A stretch of 64,000 nt of DNA from Rhizobium sp. BK650. GTDB lineage: Bacteria > Pseudomonadota > Alphaproteobacteria > Rhizobiales > Rhizobiaceae. Every line of letters starts with the position of its first letter. Within the stretch, counting starts at the first letter, position 1. The stretch covers positions 372,001 through 436,000 of the forward strand of contig NZ_JACIBK010000001.1 of assembly GCF_014195325.1 (NCBI RefSeq). The letters are read 5' to 3'. This document shows, piece by piece, positions 8,779 to 17,895 of the stretch. The notes under the pieces were generated by a model. That model worked only from the letters and a program-made list of their open reading frames with translations, had not been told where the DNA came from and did not search any database. Made by a program: the position numbers and the translations under genes.

Positions 8779-9695
8779 AACTGTCCTCCATGCGTTGCCT
8801 TTGCCGGCATGCCGGAAAGATACATATGGACGGCAACCAGCGCTTCGGATGCAAGATGATCGGTGCGGTGGGTGACGAAGGTCCAGCCAAGGTGGCGCAG
8901 CGACTGGCCGAGATTTTCGCGGCGGGCGAGATAGGCGTTGCGGTAGGCTTCGCGCAGGCCTTCGGCTCGGCCGGAGGTCAATCTTTCACCGGTCTCAGGA
9001 TCGGAAAATTCGGTGCGGCCGCTGTAGGGGAAGATTTCTTCTGCGGGGTCGGCGACCTCTACGACGTGGCCGCGCAGACCGCGGCGGGCAAGAGGGCCGA
9101 GCCGTGCCATGATGGACGGCGCGTCATCGAGAAAATCACCGATGAGGATCAGATCGCTCCAGCCGCGGACCATGACGGTTTCCGGCAGACCGCCGGTCAG
9201 CGGCGTATGCATCAGGGCGGCTGCGAGCCTTTCGGCGGCATTGCGGGCGGAGATCGGTTCCATGACGCCGGGGCAGCCGATGCGTTCTCCGGAGCGGGCA
9301 AGGATTTCCGCTAGCGCCAACATGATGACCAGCGCCCTTCCTTCCTTGGAGACGCTGCCATAGGTCGACTTGTACATCATCGAGGGCGACATGTCCGCCC
9401 AGAGCCAGATCGTGTGAGCTGCTTCCCATTCGCGATCACGCACATAGGTATGATCGTCGCGGGCTGAGCGGCGCCAGTCGATGCGAGAGAGGCTCTCACC
9501 TTCGCTATACGGACGGAACTGCCAGAAATTCTCGCCGATGCCACGTTTGCGGCGGCCGTGCCAGCCGGCAATCACGGTATTGGCAATGCGCTTGGCTTCG
9601 ACCAAGCAATCCGGAACAAGGGCAGCCCGCTGCCTTGCGCGGGAAAGGGCATCATTGCCTGACGTCGGGTTGACGATCTGTCCGATGGCTGCCAC
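8775..9695 (-). CDS. DUF58 domain protein (MoxR-associated)
   Basis: A 306-residue cytoplasmic protein with the DUF58 signature GENFWQFRPYSEGESLSRIDW near residues 50-70. A following VWA-like region carries ADMSPSM (the DxSxS MIDAS pattern) and ILIGDFLDD. DUF58 proteins are regular partners of MoxR AAA ATPases and are proposed substrates or adaptors of the chaperone. The GTG start was chosen because it lies 13 bases after the moxR stop with AAGGA 10 bases upstream; the longer open frame would run back into moxR. The 3' end overlaps the DUF4159 gene by four bases. Confidence 0.87.
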   Translation of the reverse strand: MAAIGQIVNPTSGNDALSRARQRAALVPDCLVEAKRIANTVIAGWHGRRKRGIGENFWQFRPYSEGESLSRIDWRRSARDDHTYVRDREWEAAHTIWLWADMSPSMMYKSTYGSVSKEGRALVIMLALAEILARSGERIGCPGVMEPISARNAAERLAAALMHTPLTGGLPETVMVRGWSDLILIGDFLDDAPSIMARLGPLARRGLRGHVVEVADPAEEIFPYSGRTEFSDPETGERLTSGRAEGLREAYRNAYLARRENLGQSLRHLGWTFVTHRTDHLASEALVAVHMYLSGMPAKATHGGQF

Positions 9696-9708
9696 GCGCT
9701 GCGCTTCC

Positions 9709-10719
9709 TTATCCCTTTGCCTGCTTGACCAGCCCCGCGATGACGTCGCGCACCGACATGCCCTCCGCACGGGCAGCGAAGGTCAGCGCCATGCGGTGCT
9801 CGAGAACGGGCTCGGCGAGCGCGTAGATATCGTCGAGCGAGGGTGCCAAGCGGCCTTCGTAGAGTGCGCGGGCACGGGCGCAGAGCATCAGTGCCTGGCC
9901 GGCGCGCGGGCCGGGACCCCAGGCGACATGCTTGTCGGTGGACGCATTGCCCTGGCCCGGACGGGCAGAGCGCACCAGCGAGAGGATGGCGTCGACGACC
10001 GTGTCGCTAACCGGCATCTGGCGCACGAGGGTCTGGATTTCAGCGAGACGCGCGGCATTGATGACCGGTTCCGGCTTGGCTTCGGTGAGGCCTGTGGTTT
10101 CCAGCAGGATCTGGCGTTCGGCTGCAAGCTCGGGATAGTTGACATCGACCTGCAGAAGGAAGCGGTCCAGCTGGGCTTCGGGAAGCGGATAGGTACCTTC
10201 CTGCTCCAGAGGGTTCTGCGTTGCCAGAACGTGGAAGGGCGAAGGCAGATCATAGCGCTGGCCGGCGATGGTGACATGATATTCCTGCATCGCTTGCAGC
10301 AGTGCAGACTGAGTGCGCGGCGAGGCGCGGTTGATTTCGTCTGCCATCAGGAGTTGGGCGAAGACCGGGCCCTTGACGAAACGGAATGAGCGGCGGCCGC
10401 TCTCGTCCTGGTCCATGACTTCGGAACCGAGAATATCAGACGGCATCAGGTCGGGCGTGAACTGGATACGGTTTGCGGCAAGGCCTAATACTTCGCCGAG
10501 CGTCGTTACCAGCCTCGTCTTGGCAAGACCGGGAACACCGACGAGAAGGGCATGCCCCCCCGAGAGAACGGCGAGAAGCGTGTTTTCAACCACGCTTTCC
10601 TGACCGAAGATAACCTTGGAAACTTCCGTGCGAATGGCGGCGATATCGGATAGCGCTCTTTCTGCGGCGGCGACAATCGCCTGTTCATCGAGGCTGGCTT
10701 CGGTCTTGATCATACCCAT
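9709..10719 (-). CDS. MoxR-family AAA+ ATPase
   Basis: A 336-residue AAA+ ATPase of the MoxR family. Walker A is GVPGLAKTRL near residue 55. Walker B is LLMADEINRASPRTQSALLQAM, containing the DEINR motif typical of MoxR. The sensor 1 region is FHVLATQNPLEQEGTYPLPEAQLDRF. MoxR proteins act as chaperones that assemble or activate protein complexes, often together with VWA-domain partners. It is the first gene of a five-gene minus-strand operon. Of the in-frame ATG codons at 10725, 10719 and 10713, the one at 10719 was chosen because GGAG lies six bases upstream. Confidence 0.92.
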   Translation of the reverse strand: MGMIKTEASLDEQAIVAAAERALSDIAAIRTEVSKVIFGQESVVENTLLAVLSGGHALLVGVPGLAKTRLVTTLGEVLGLAANRIQFTPDLMPSDILGSEVMDQDESGRRSFRFVKGPVFAQLLMADEINRASPRTQSALLQAMQEYHVTIAGQRYDLPSPFHVLATQNPLEQEGTYPLPEAQLDRFLLQVDVNYPELAAERQILLETTGLTEAKPEPVINAARLAEIQTLVRQMPVSDTVVDAILSLVRSARPGQGNASTDKHVAWGPGPRAGQALMLCARARALYEGRLAPSLDDIYALAEPVLEHRMALTFAARAEGMSVRDVIAGLVKQAKG

Positions 10720-10879
10720 GGGCATCTCCAATGGCTGAAATCATTCGGCTGCGAATCGTCTGACTTTAATAGGCGTGCCTCATACCTGATACAGTTATGA
10801 AGATGTTGCGGGCTGACAAGTTTGTTTCAAATGACTATCTCGTGACTGTATTTGGTTAAAAGCAAACCGGGACAGAAGA

Positions 10880-11503
10880 ATGGCAGCCGAGGAAATGAGG
10901 CATACGGCGGATGCGGCGGGACTTGCCGCGCTGATTTCGCGCGCTTCCGAGGCGAAATCCGGTAAAAAGCGCGGATTGCCGCCTGTTGAGAAATGGAATC
11001 CGCCCTTTTGCGGCGATATCGACATGGAAATACGGGCGGATGGCACATGGTTCTATATGGGCACGCCGATCGGCCGACAGCCGCTCGTTCAGCTCTTTTC
11101 GACCGTTTTACGCAAAGATGACGACGGCAAGACCTATCTCGTAACTCCTGTGGAAAAGGTCGGCATCAGGGTCGTTGATGCGCCTTTTGTCGCCGTAGAG
11201 ATGAATGCCAGCGAGCGGGATGGACAGCAGATCCTGACCTTCCGCACCAATGTTGGCGATATCGTAGAAGCCGGGAAGGAGCATTCTCTGCGTTTCCCAG
11301 GGCATGGCAAAGACAGCGAACTGAAACCCTATCTGCATGTGCGAGGACGGCTTGAAGCGCTCGTGTCACGCGCCGTAATGTATGAATTGGTCGAACTGGG
11401 CGAAGTGGTCGAAGTCGCCGGCCGGGAGATGTTCGTCATTCGCTCCGGCGGCGAGATTTTTCCGATCATGCCGGCCAACGAACTGGAAGCAGCCTCCCGA
11501 TGA
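10880..11503 (+). CDS. DUF1285 domain protein
   Basis: A 207-residue protein matching the DUF1285 family: the N-terminal PPVEKWNPPFCGDIDMEIRADGTWFYMGTPI is characteristic, as is the later VVDAPFVAVEM. Nothing in it indicates a catalytic site, and the family has no assigned function. The stop codon overlaps the start of the NUDIX gene by four bases, and that gene in turn overlaps cca, so the three form one transcription unit. The spacer to the divergent moxR operon is 160 bases and should hold both promoters. Confidence 0.87.
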   Translation: MAAEEMRHTADAAGLAALISRASEAKSGKKRGLPPVEKWNPPFCGDIDMEIRADGTWFYMGTPIGRQPLVQLFSTVLRKDDDGKTYLVTPVEKVGIRVVDAPFVAVEMNASERDGQQILTFRTNVGDIVEAGKEHSLRFPGHGKDSELKPYLHVRGRLEALVSRAVMYELVELGEVVEVAGREMFVIRSGGEIFPIMPANELEAASR

Positions 11504-12150
11504 GCGAAGCGATCAGCAGGACCTGTTCCCCGTTTTCGGCCGCCGAGTTCCGTCGCCGCGCGCTAAACCAGATCGGCGCACCTATCGACCACGCCTGGCG
11601 TGACCACGGCGACCATGTACTCAATCCCGATATCGTTGCGCTGGTCGAGACCTTCAAGCTGCGCGACGCGGCCGTGCTGGTGCCTGTTGTCGATGATGGC
11701 GATGAGGCGAAGGTGATCTTCACCAAGCGGACGTCGACGCTTCGCAAGCATTCCGGCCAGATCGCGTTTCCGGGCGGCTCCATCGATGCCGACGATGTCT
11801 CGCCCGAAATGGCAGCGATCCGCGAGACCGAAGAGGAGATCGGCCTTGGCGGCAGCTTCGTCGAAACGGTCGGGCGGCTGCCAAACTATCTGTCGTCTAC
11901 CGGCTTCCGCATCACGCCCGTTCTCGGTGTGGTGCGACGCGGTTTTTCGCTGCAGCTCAATCCGGTCGAGGTGGACGATGTTTTCGAGGTGCCGCTTTCC
12001 TTCTTAATGAACCCGGCCAATCACAACAGGGACAAGCGCATGGTCGACGGAATCGACCGGCATTTCTACCGCATGCCCTATCAAACGCGAATGATCTGGG
12101 GCATCACCGCCGGCATCGTCCGCACCCTCTATGAAAGGCTCTATGCATGA
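11500..12150 (+). CDS. CoA pyrophosphatase-type NUDIX hydrolase (NudL-like)
   Basis: A 216-residue NUDIX protein with a perfect catalytic core RETEEEIGL, preceded by FPGGSIDADDVSPEMAAI. Before the box, the stretch SGQIAFPGGS matches the LLTxRSxxLRxHxGQVAFPGG signature of CoA pyrophosphatases (here FTKRTSTLRKHSGQIAFPGG), so hydrolysis of CoA or its oxidised derivatives is the likely activity. It sits between DUF1285 and cca with four-base overlaps on both sides. Cytoplasmic. Confidence 0.88.
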   Translation: MSEAISRTCSPFSAAEFRRRALNQIGAPIDHAWRDHGDHVLNPDIVALVETFKLRDAAVLVPVVDDGDEAKVIFTKRTSTLRKHSGQIAFPGGSIDADDVSPEMAAIRETEEEIGLGGSFVETVGRLPNYLSSTGFRITPVLGVVRRGFSLQLNPVEVDDVFEVPLSFLMNPANHNRDKRMVDGIDRHFYRMPYQTRMIWGITAGIVRTLYERLYA

Positions 12151-13403
12151 CCTCAGTCGCCGACCAGCCATGGTTTCAGGATCCGGCGCTCGTTCGGGTC
12201 TTTGCGCTGCTGAACGCTGACGGCGGAGAGGGGCGGGTGGTCGGGGGAGCGGTGCGCAACAGCCTGATGGGGCTGGCGGTCGCCGATATCGATATCGCCA
12301 CCACGCTGCTGCCGGAGGCGGTGATGGAGCGGGCAGCTGCGGCTGGCATCAAGGCCGTACCGACAGGGGTTGCTCATGGCACGGTGACGCTCGTAATCGA
12401 TGGCCGGCCTTTCGAGGTGACAACGCTGCGCACCGACGTGGAAACGGACGGGCGTCGTGCTAAGGTTGCTTTCAGCACGGACTGGCAGTCCGATGCCGAG
12501 CGGCGCGACCTCACCATCAATGCGCTCTATGCAAATGCTGCGGGCGACGTGATCGATCTCGTCGGCGGACTTGCCGATATCGAGAAGCGGAATATTCGCT
12601 TCATCGGGGATGCGGCGACGCGGATCGCCGAGGATTATCTACGCATCCTGCGCTTCTTCCGCTTCTTTGCGTGGTACGGTTCCGGCCGGCCCGACGCGGA
12701 GGGGCTGAAAGCTTCTTCTTCGGCGCGCTCGAAGCTGAAAACGCTCTCGGCCGAGCGTGTCTGGTCAGAGCTCAGGAAGCTTTTATCGGCGGAAGACCCG
12801 GGACGCGCGCTTCTCTGGATGCGGCAGGTCTCGGTTCTAACGGAAATCCTGCCGGAAACGGAAAAATGGGGCATCGACGCCATTCCAGCGCTTGTTTCGA
12901 CGGAGAAGGCGCTTGATTGGGCGCCCGATCCGTTGTTGCGCCTTGCCTCGATCATCCCGCCCGATCTGACGCGGCTGGAGGCGTTGGCCGCACGTTTGAA
13001 ACTCTCGAATGCCGAAGCGGCCTATTTCAGCGCATGGGCCAAGGCAGCCCCGGTCAATGACGAAATCTCCGCTGCTGCTTTCGAGAAGCTGCTCTACAGA
13101 AATGGCGCAGACGGCATTGTCGTGCGATTGAAACTGGCGCTTGGTGTTGCTCGGGGCAAGGCCGAGAATGGCAGCTTCGATGAGATGAGCCGTTCGGCGC
13201 GGCTTTCGAAGCTTCTGGATCATGCGCGCGTCTGGAAGAAGCCGCAGTTTCCGCTGAATGGCGGGGACGTGATGGCCGCAGGTATATCCGCCGGTCCGAA
13301 GGTCGGCGAAATCCTGTCGACCTTGGAAAACCAGTGGGTGGAGGAGAATTTCGTCTCAGACCGGGCGGCATTGCTCGCCCGGCTTTCGGAGATTGTCGGT
13401 TGA
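12147..13403 (+). CDS. cca: CCA tRNA nucleotidyltransferase
   Basis: A 418-residue protein of the class II nucleotidyltransferase superfamily. The N-terminal catalytic head is seen as VVGGAVRNSLMG followed by VADIDIATTL, whose two aspartates bind the metal ions. RRDLTINALYAN and IAEDYLRILRFFRF follow and are the standard motifs of CCA-adding and poly(A) polymerases. It adds or repairs the 3'-CCA end of tRNAs. The order with DUF1285 and the NUDIX gene, all overlapping by four bases, suggests one operon. It ends three bases before the stop codon of a convergent small gene. Confidence 0.93.
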   Translation: MTSVADQPWFQDPALVRVFALLNADGGEGRVVGGAVRNSLMGLAVADIDIATTLLPEAVMERAAAAGIKAVPTGVAHGTVTLVIDGRPFEVTTLRTDVETDGRRAKVAFSTDWQSDAERRDLTINALYANAAGDVIDLVGGLADIEKRNIRFIGDAATRIAEDYLRILRFFRFFAWYGSGRPDAEGLKASSSARSKLKTLSAERVWSELRKLLSAEDPGRALLWMRQVSVLTEILPETEKWGIDAIPALVSTEKALDWAPDPLLRLASIIPPDLTRLEALAARLKLSNAEAAYFSAWAKAAPVNDEISAAAFEKLLYRNGADGIVVRLKLALGVARGKAENGSFDEMSRSARLSKLLDHARVWKKPQFPLNGGDVMAAGISAGPKVGEILSTLENQWVEENFVSDRAALLARLSEIVG

Positions 13404-13405
13404 GA

Positions 13406-13591
13406 TCAGGCCGCGTTCGCTTCGTCGCGGATGCGGGCCTTGATATTGTCCACCATATTTTCGCGAATGACCGTTTCGCCGTGCGCGGTTCGCATATGCT
13501 CGACGGCGCGGCGAACGACTTCAGCATCATTATCGGCCCTGGTGTGCCAATCGCATCCGGGAACGAGCGTACCGCATTCGAAAAGTCGCAT
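13406..13591 (-). CDS. DUF1059 small protein
   Basis: A 61-residue protein, MRLFECGTLVPGCDWH and onward, which fits the DUF1059 family: an N-terminal CG..VPGC.W pattern, then a helical part AVEHMRTAHGETVIRENMVDNIKARI. The two cysteines at residues 6 and 13 and the nearby His suggest a small metal site, but this is inference. AGGAG is placed six bases before the ATG at 13591, which decides the start although the frame is open much further upstream. It is convergent with cca. Confidence 0.75.
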   Translation of the reverse strand: MRLFECGTLVPGCDWHTRADNDAEVVRRAVEHMRTAHGETVIRENMVDNIKARIRDEANAA

Positions 13592-13716
13592 GGTTTTCTC
13601 CTGTCTCTGGAATGCCGAACCATCACGCTTTCGCGCGATTGGGAAATGTGCGGCAATGGAGAAGGTTCCGGGGAGGAAAACTTCGGCCGACCTGGAACGT
13701 CGGCCGAAAGGCCTGC

Positions 13717-13992
13717 TTATGAATGGGGCATTGCCCAAGCCATGTAGGTGTCCGAAAGGTGAGCGGGCATGTTGCTGTTGGCAGCACGTGTTGCCTGCTC
13801 TTGAAGTTCTTCCGGAGTTTTGCCGCCTGCGAGCTGCAGTTTCACCTGTTGGATAAAGCAGGAGAGCGGCAGGTCGGAGCCGCTTTTTGCTCTCAGGTCT
13901 TCGGCGATGCGCGTTAGAAACTCGGGCGCGTCGACTGCGCGGGACGTTTCCTGGATATCTGCAGAAGCAGACGAGCCGCTTTGTACCGTCAT
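13717..13992 (-). CDS. Hypothetical 91-residue protein
   Basis: I do not recognise this protein. It starts MTVQSGSSASADIQET and ends SNMPAHLSDTYMAWAMPHS, is mostly helical in appearance, and has one cysteine in the middle (LPLSCFIQQV). GGAGGAGG lies just upstream of the ATG at 13992, an exceptionally good ribosome binding site, so the gene is probably real. It lies upstream of the DUF1059 gene on the same strand, 125 bases apart. Confidence 0.6.
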   Translation of the reverse strand: MTVQSGSSASADIQETSRAVDAPEFLTRIAEDLRAKSGSDLPLSCFIQQVKLQLAGGKTPEELQEQATRAANSNMPAHLSDTYMAWAMPHS

Positions 13993-14111
13993 GACAATCC
14001 TCCTCCGATTGTAACGCACAAGACTCATTTAGGACGCACTCAGCTCTGATGAAGGCCTTTCAACGCGATTTTACTGGAATAGTATTTCAAATTTATCAGT
14101 TGGCGCGGAGT

Positions 14112-15023
14112 TCAGGGCCAGCGCACGACGGGCGGCAGAGATGAAAGAATGGACTCGACGTTGCCGCCGGTTTTCAGGCCGAAGATCGTTCCCCGGTCAT
14201 AGAGCAGATTAAACTCGACATAGCGGCCGCGGCGAATCAATTGTTCGTCGCGGTCGGCCTCGGTCCACTCCTTGTTGAAGTTTGAGCGAACGATTTTTGG
14301 GTAGACCATGGAAAAGGCCCGGCCGACATCCCGTGTGAAGGCAAAATCGGCATCCCAGCCGCCGGCCTCCTCGCGGGAGTGCAGCCAATCGTAGAAAATG
14401 CCCCCGACGCCGCGCGGCTCGTTGCGGTGCTTGAGGAAGAAATAGTCGTCGCACCATTTCCTGTAGGCGTCGTAATCGGCGACCGGATGGTTGCGGCAGG
14501 TGATTTCCATGGCCTTGTGGAAGAGCTGTGTGTCCTCGTCCTCCTGCGTGCGGCGGCGCCCAAGCACCGGCGTCAGGTCGGCGCCGCCGCCGAACCAGCG
14601 GCTTGTGGTGACAACCATGCGGGTGTTCATGTGAACAGCCGGCACGTTAGGATTGACAGGATGGGCGATCAGCGAAATGCCGGATGCCCAAAAACGCGGA
14701 TCCTCGCTGGCGCCCGGTATCTGCGCTCGGAAGTCAGGCGCGAATTCACCGAAGACGGTGGAGGTGTGGACGCCGACCTTCTCGAAGACGCGCCCTTCCA
14801 TCATCGACATGAGACCACCGCCGCCGGCACCGTTTTCGCGCGACCAGTCCTTGGAGACGAAGCGGCCGGGCTCCTGATCGGAAAGCGGGCCTTCGAGTTC
14901 GTCCTCCAGAGCTTCGAACGACGCGCAGATCGTGTCCCTTAGTTTCTCGAACCATGTTCGGGCGGCGGTCTTCTTGTCCTCGATGTCTTCGGGCAGGCCG
15001 ATTGGCAGTTCCGGTCTTTCCAT
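14112..15023 (-). CDS. hemF: Oxygen-dependent coproporphyrinogen-III oxidase
   Basis: A 303-residue protein with the HemF signature regions: [47 protein letters not shown] and [31 protein letters not shown]. The enzyme converts coproporphyrinogen III to protoporphyrinogen IX using molecular oxygen, a late step of heme synthesis. The length is standard and the catalytic His and Asp of the conserved blocks are present. It is transcribed alone, divergent from a small gene at 15170. Confidence 0.95.
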   Translation of the reverse strand: MERPELPIGLPEDIEDKKTAARTWFEKLRDTICASFEALEDELEGPLSDQEPGRFVSKDWSRENGAGGGGLMSMMEGRVFEKVGVHTSTVFGEFAPDFRAQIPGASEDPRFWASGISLIAHPVNPNVPAVHMNTRMVVTTSRWFGGGADLTPVLGRRRTQEDEDTQLFHKAMEITCRNHPVADYDAYRKWCDDYFFLKHRNEPRGVGGIFYDWLHSREEAGGWDADFAFTRDVGRAFSMVYPKIVRSNFNKEWTEADRDEQLIRRGRYVEFNLLYDRGTIFGLKTGGNVESILSSLPPVVRWP

Positions 15024-15169
15024 GCGATTCGCTCTTTTCCTGATTACGCTTCCGGTTTAGCAGGTGCCGCACGCGCTCGCTACCATAGGGAGACACCTGC
15101 GAGGGCTTGCAAGATTCGACTCGCAAAGGCTGAATTTCGATACTACCTTTCCATCCAGAGGTAGGTTTC

Positions 15170-15430
15170 ATGGCGAAAATTCCGGGGCCTCCGCCCTTTG
15201 AAGGCTTGAAGCGCAGGATCGCAAGGCATCGGGCAGAGGCGTCCGCCCAGCAGAAGGATCACTTCGTCCGCGAGACATACAGAATGGGACTTATCGAGGC
15301 CCGTGCCAAGGCGCGCGAATGGTTCGATGAATATCCAAAGGCCGCTTACTGGACCGAAGTCGAGAGCTGGCGTCAGCTTGAGGGTGACCAGATCGAGTTC
15401 ACCATGCGCCGCCTGCCGTCCGCCGATTGA
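15170..15430 (+). CDS. Hypothetical 86-residue protein
   Basis: A small protein without a recognised domain. It opens MAKIPGPPPFEGLKRRIARHR, is rich in Arg, Lys and Glu, and has an aromatic central part WFDEYPKAAYWTEVESW. No membrane segment or signal peptide is seen. AGAGGTAGG precedes the ATG by about five bases, supporting translation. It is divergent from hemF and ends two bases before the stop codon of the phosphate cotransporter gene. Confidence 0.6.
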   Translation: MAKIPGPPPFEGLKRRIARHRAEASAQQKDHFVRETYRMGLIEARAKAREWFDEYPKAAYWTEVESWRQLEGDQIEFTMRRLPSAD

Positions 15431-15432
15431 GC

Positions 15433-17079
15433 TTACTCAGCCGCATTGCGCAGGCGGCTTTCGATCAGCAAGCCGCTTTCGTCGAGGATTGGGTGCGCCA
15501 CTGAAACAATGTGAGCATTAATACGCTTGAGGTCGCGCAGCATATCAAGATGGAGCGAGCTCGTCTGCAAGCTGTCGGCGCGTCCGTCACGCAGGCGCTC
15601 CAGATGCCGCTCTGCCGACTGCTTCTCCATGCGGCGAACTTCGACCTTCACTTCCATCATCTGCCGGGCGAGGTTGAAATCGCGGGTGACGAGGATCGTC
15701 TGGGCGACGCGCAGGTTGTCGATCGTCAGATCGAACAGCTTCCGCAATTCGCTATAACCGTCTTCGGAGAATTTCAGACCCAGCGAAACCTTTTTGCCGA
15801 CCTGCTCCAGCAAGCCTTTTTCGATAATATCGCCAATATGCTCGAGATTGATCGCGTAATCGATGATGACAATTGAACGGCGTGCATTTTCATCGCTCAG
15901 ACCGCTGCGCCCGAGCCTTGACAGATAGACTTTCACCTCCTGCTGCAGCATGTCGACGCGCTTTTCGAGCGCCGGGATCTCGGCGAGTTTGGACATGTCG
16001 TTGTGTTTGAAAGCGTCCGAGGTGCGCAGCAGCATGCGTTCGATGAGATCGCCGACGCTGAGCACCTCGCGCGTCGCACTGGCCAGCGCCATGACCGGCG
16101 TCGACAATTCCTGCAAATCGAGGAATTTCGGTCCCTGATCCGGCTGCGCATCGTCGGGCACGAGGCGGGCGGTGAAAGTGGAGAGCATCCGCGAAAAAGG
16201 CCAGGCGAGCCCAGCGAGGAGGATGTTGAAGATCAGGTGGGTATCGACCGGAAGCTTGGTCAGGCCGAAAGGCAGCATCTGCAGGAGCGGTGCGGCGTAG
16301 CCGGTAAGCGGCAGCGCAATCAGGCAACCGAGCGTGCGCACGATGAGATTGCCGAGCGTGACGCGTCGTGCCGAGGCGGGGCCGGAGAGGGTAGCGATAA
16401 CGGGCGGAATCGCGCCGCCCAGGTTGGCGCCGAGGACGAGAACGATAATCAGTTCAGGCGATACGATGCCTGTTGCAGCGAGCGACAGGATCAGGACGAC
16501 GACAGCAAGGCTCGATGATGAGACGAAGGCAAGCGCTGCAGACAGCGCGAGCGCAACGGGCCAAGCGTCGCCAAGCAAGCCGATGAAGGCAGCCAGCGCC
16601 GGCGAATTGCGCATCGGTTCTGTCGCGCTGCCGAGCAGATGGAGCGAGAGCAGCATCAGACCGATACCGATCAATGCCGCGCCGCCGCCATGACGGGCAC
16701 TGGATTTTCCACGATAGAGCACGATGCCGGCGAGGATAAGAAGGGGCGAAAGCCATTCGATGCCGGTTGCGACTATCCAGGCGGTCACAGCAGTGCCGAC
16801 ATTGGCGCCGAGCAGAACGATCTGGGCCATGCGCGGCTTGATGAGATCACGCTCAACGAAAGAGGCTGTCATGAGCGCTGTTGCCGTCGAACTCTGCAGG
16901 GCTATCGTTGCCAGGAATCCGGACAGGATCGAGCGGGGCCCGGTTGCGGTGCCAGTCGCGAGCCCTGTCCGCAGGCGCGCCCCGAAGGCGCGCGTGACAC
17001 CGTCCTTGACCTGCGCAAGGCCGAAGAGCAGCAGCGCAATAGCGCCGAACAGGTTGATCATGACGATCGTGGATTCCAT
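15433..17079 (-). CDS. Na/Pi cotransporter family protein with C-terminal PhoU domain
   Basis: About 548 residues. The first 330 contain the duplicated Na/Pi cotransporter repeat with the QSST motif (ALQSSTATALM) and, in the second half, the counterpart VSSSSLAVVVLILSLA. About eight hydrophobic segments are seen. The C-terminal 200 residues form a soluble PhoU-like helical bundle (LERMLLRTSDAFKHNDMSKL, INLEHIGDIIE). The protein is predicted to move phosphate with sodium across the inner membrane. The frame is open to 17154, but MESTIVMINLFGAIALLLFGL is the usual family start. It converges with the small gene at 15170. Confidence 0.88.
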   Translation of the reverse strand: MESTIVMINLFGAIALLLFGLAQVKDGVTRAFGARLRTGLATGTATGPRSILSGFLATIALQSSTATALMTASFVERDLIKPRMAQIVLLGANVGTAVTAWIVATGIEWLSPLLILAGIVLYRGKSSARHGGGAALIGIGLMLLSLHLLGSATEPMRNSPALAAFIGLLGDAWPVALALSAALAFVSSSSLAVVVLILSLAATGIVSPELIIVLVLGANLGGAIPPVIATLSGPASARRVTLGNLIVRTLGCLIALPLTGYAAPLLQMLPFGLTKLPVDTHLIFNILLAGLAWPFSRMLSTFTARLVPDDAQPDQGPKFLDLQELSTPVMALASATREVLSVGDLIERMLLRTSDAFKHNDMSKLAEIPALEKRVDMLQQEVKVYLSRLGRSGLSDENARRSIVIIDYAINLEHIGDIIEKGLLEQVGKKVSLGLKFSEDGYSELRKLFDLTIDNLRVAQTILVTRDFNLARQMMEVKVEVRRMEKQSAERHLERLRDGRADSLQTSSLHLDMLRDLKRINAHIVSVAHPILDESGLLIESRLRNAAE

Positions 17080-17263
17080 GGAATTGTTCTTTTTCTTGCT
17101 TTTGCAGTCTCTCGTTTCTACATCTTGTAGCCGAGTAAATCTTTGGAATCTCACTGCTTGTGCAGATTTGTTGATTGCCTGGCTAAGTAATATAGAGGCC
17201 TTTGCGGCAATTCAAAGCGCGGTTTGCGACATAAAGATCACCGGGGATCGGCATGGCGCAGGT

Positions 17264-17725
17264 TTACGACCAAGCCGTCTGCCGCATCGCTTCCCCAACG
17301 GTCATCGCGGCGGAGACGGCAAGGTTGAGCGAACGCTGTCCTTCCACCATCGGGATCAGGATGCGGCCGTCGGCACGATCATGGACGTGATCGGGCGCAC
17401 CCGCGCTTTCGCGGCCGAACAGCAGGATGTCGTCGGGACGGAAGGCGAAATCCGTGTAGCGCTGTGATGCTTTTGTCGTGGCGAGAATCAGGCGGCGACC
17501 GGTTCCGATACGCCAGTCCTCGAAGCGTTCCCAGTTGACATGGCGGGTGAGGGCGGCGGCGGCCAGATAGTCCATACCAGCGCGCTTCAGGCTTCGATCA
17601 GATATATCGAAGCCAGCGGGCTCGATGATATCGACCGCAAAGCCCAGGCAGGCGGCGAGGCGCAGGATTGTTCCGGTATTGCCGGGAATATCGGGTTGAT
17701 AGAGCGCCAGTCTGAGATCTGTCAT
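17264..17725 (-). CDS. trmL: tRNA (cytidine(34)-2'-O)-methyltransferase
   Basis: A 153-residue SPOUT-fold methyltransferase. It starts LRLALYQPDIPGNTGTILRLAACLG, which contains the N-x-G-x-x-x-R motif, and ends with the trefoil-knot SAM site: LFGRESAGAP and IPMVEGQRSLNLAVSAAM. These fit TrmL, which methylates the wobble nucleotide of certain leucine tRNAs. The length is right for TrmL (about 155) and too short for the two-domain rRNA methylases. Confidence 0.9.
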   Translation of the reverse strand: MTDLRLALYQPDIPGNTGTILRLAACLGFAVDIIEPAGFDISDRSLKRAGMDYLAAAALTRHVNWERFEDWRIGTGRRLILATTKASQRYTDFAFRPDDILLFGRESAGAPDHVHDRADGRILIPMVEGQRSLNLAVSAAMTVGEAMRQTAWS

Positions 17726-17796
17726 CAGAGTTGTCCGTTGCCGTGATGCGAAATTGGCCTACCCGAACTGTGATTTTGAGGCAACAAGACGCTTTT

Positions 17797-17813
17797 TGAC
17801 TATTCAATAGTCA
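17797..17813. promoter_or_regulatory. Perfect 17-base palindrome, operator candidate
   Basis: TGACTATTCAATAGTCA: two 8-base arms around a single C. It stands 72 bases from the trmL start and 294 from the ABC exporter start, and on the plus strand its left arm overlaps a TTGACT hexamer that could serve as a -35 element. The symmetry and size suit a dimeric transcription factor. No regulator can be named. Confidence 0.45.
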
Positions 17814-17895
17814 CTTTCTGCTTTGGAGGGGCTAGAAATTCAGGCATTTTCGCGTTATTGGTGCATATCTTCAATCGCCAACAGGGAGCGCCGAC

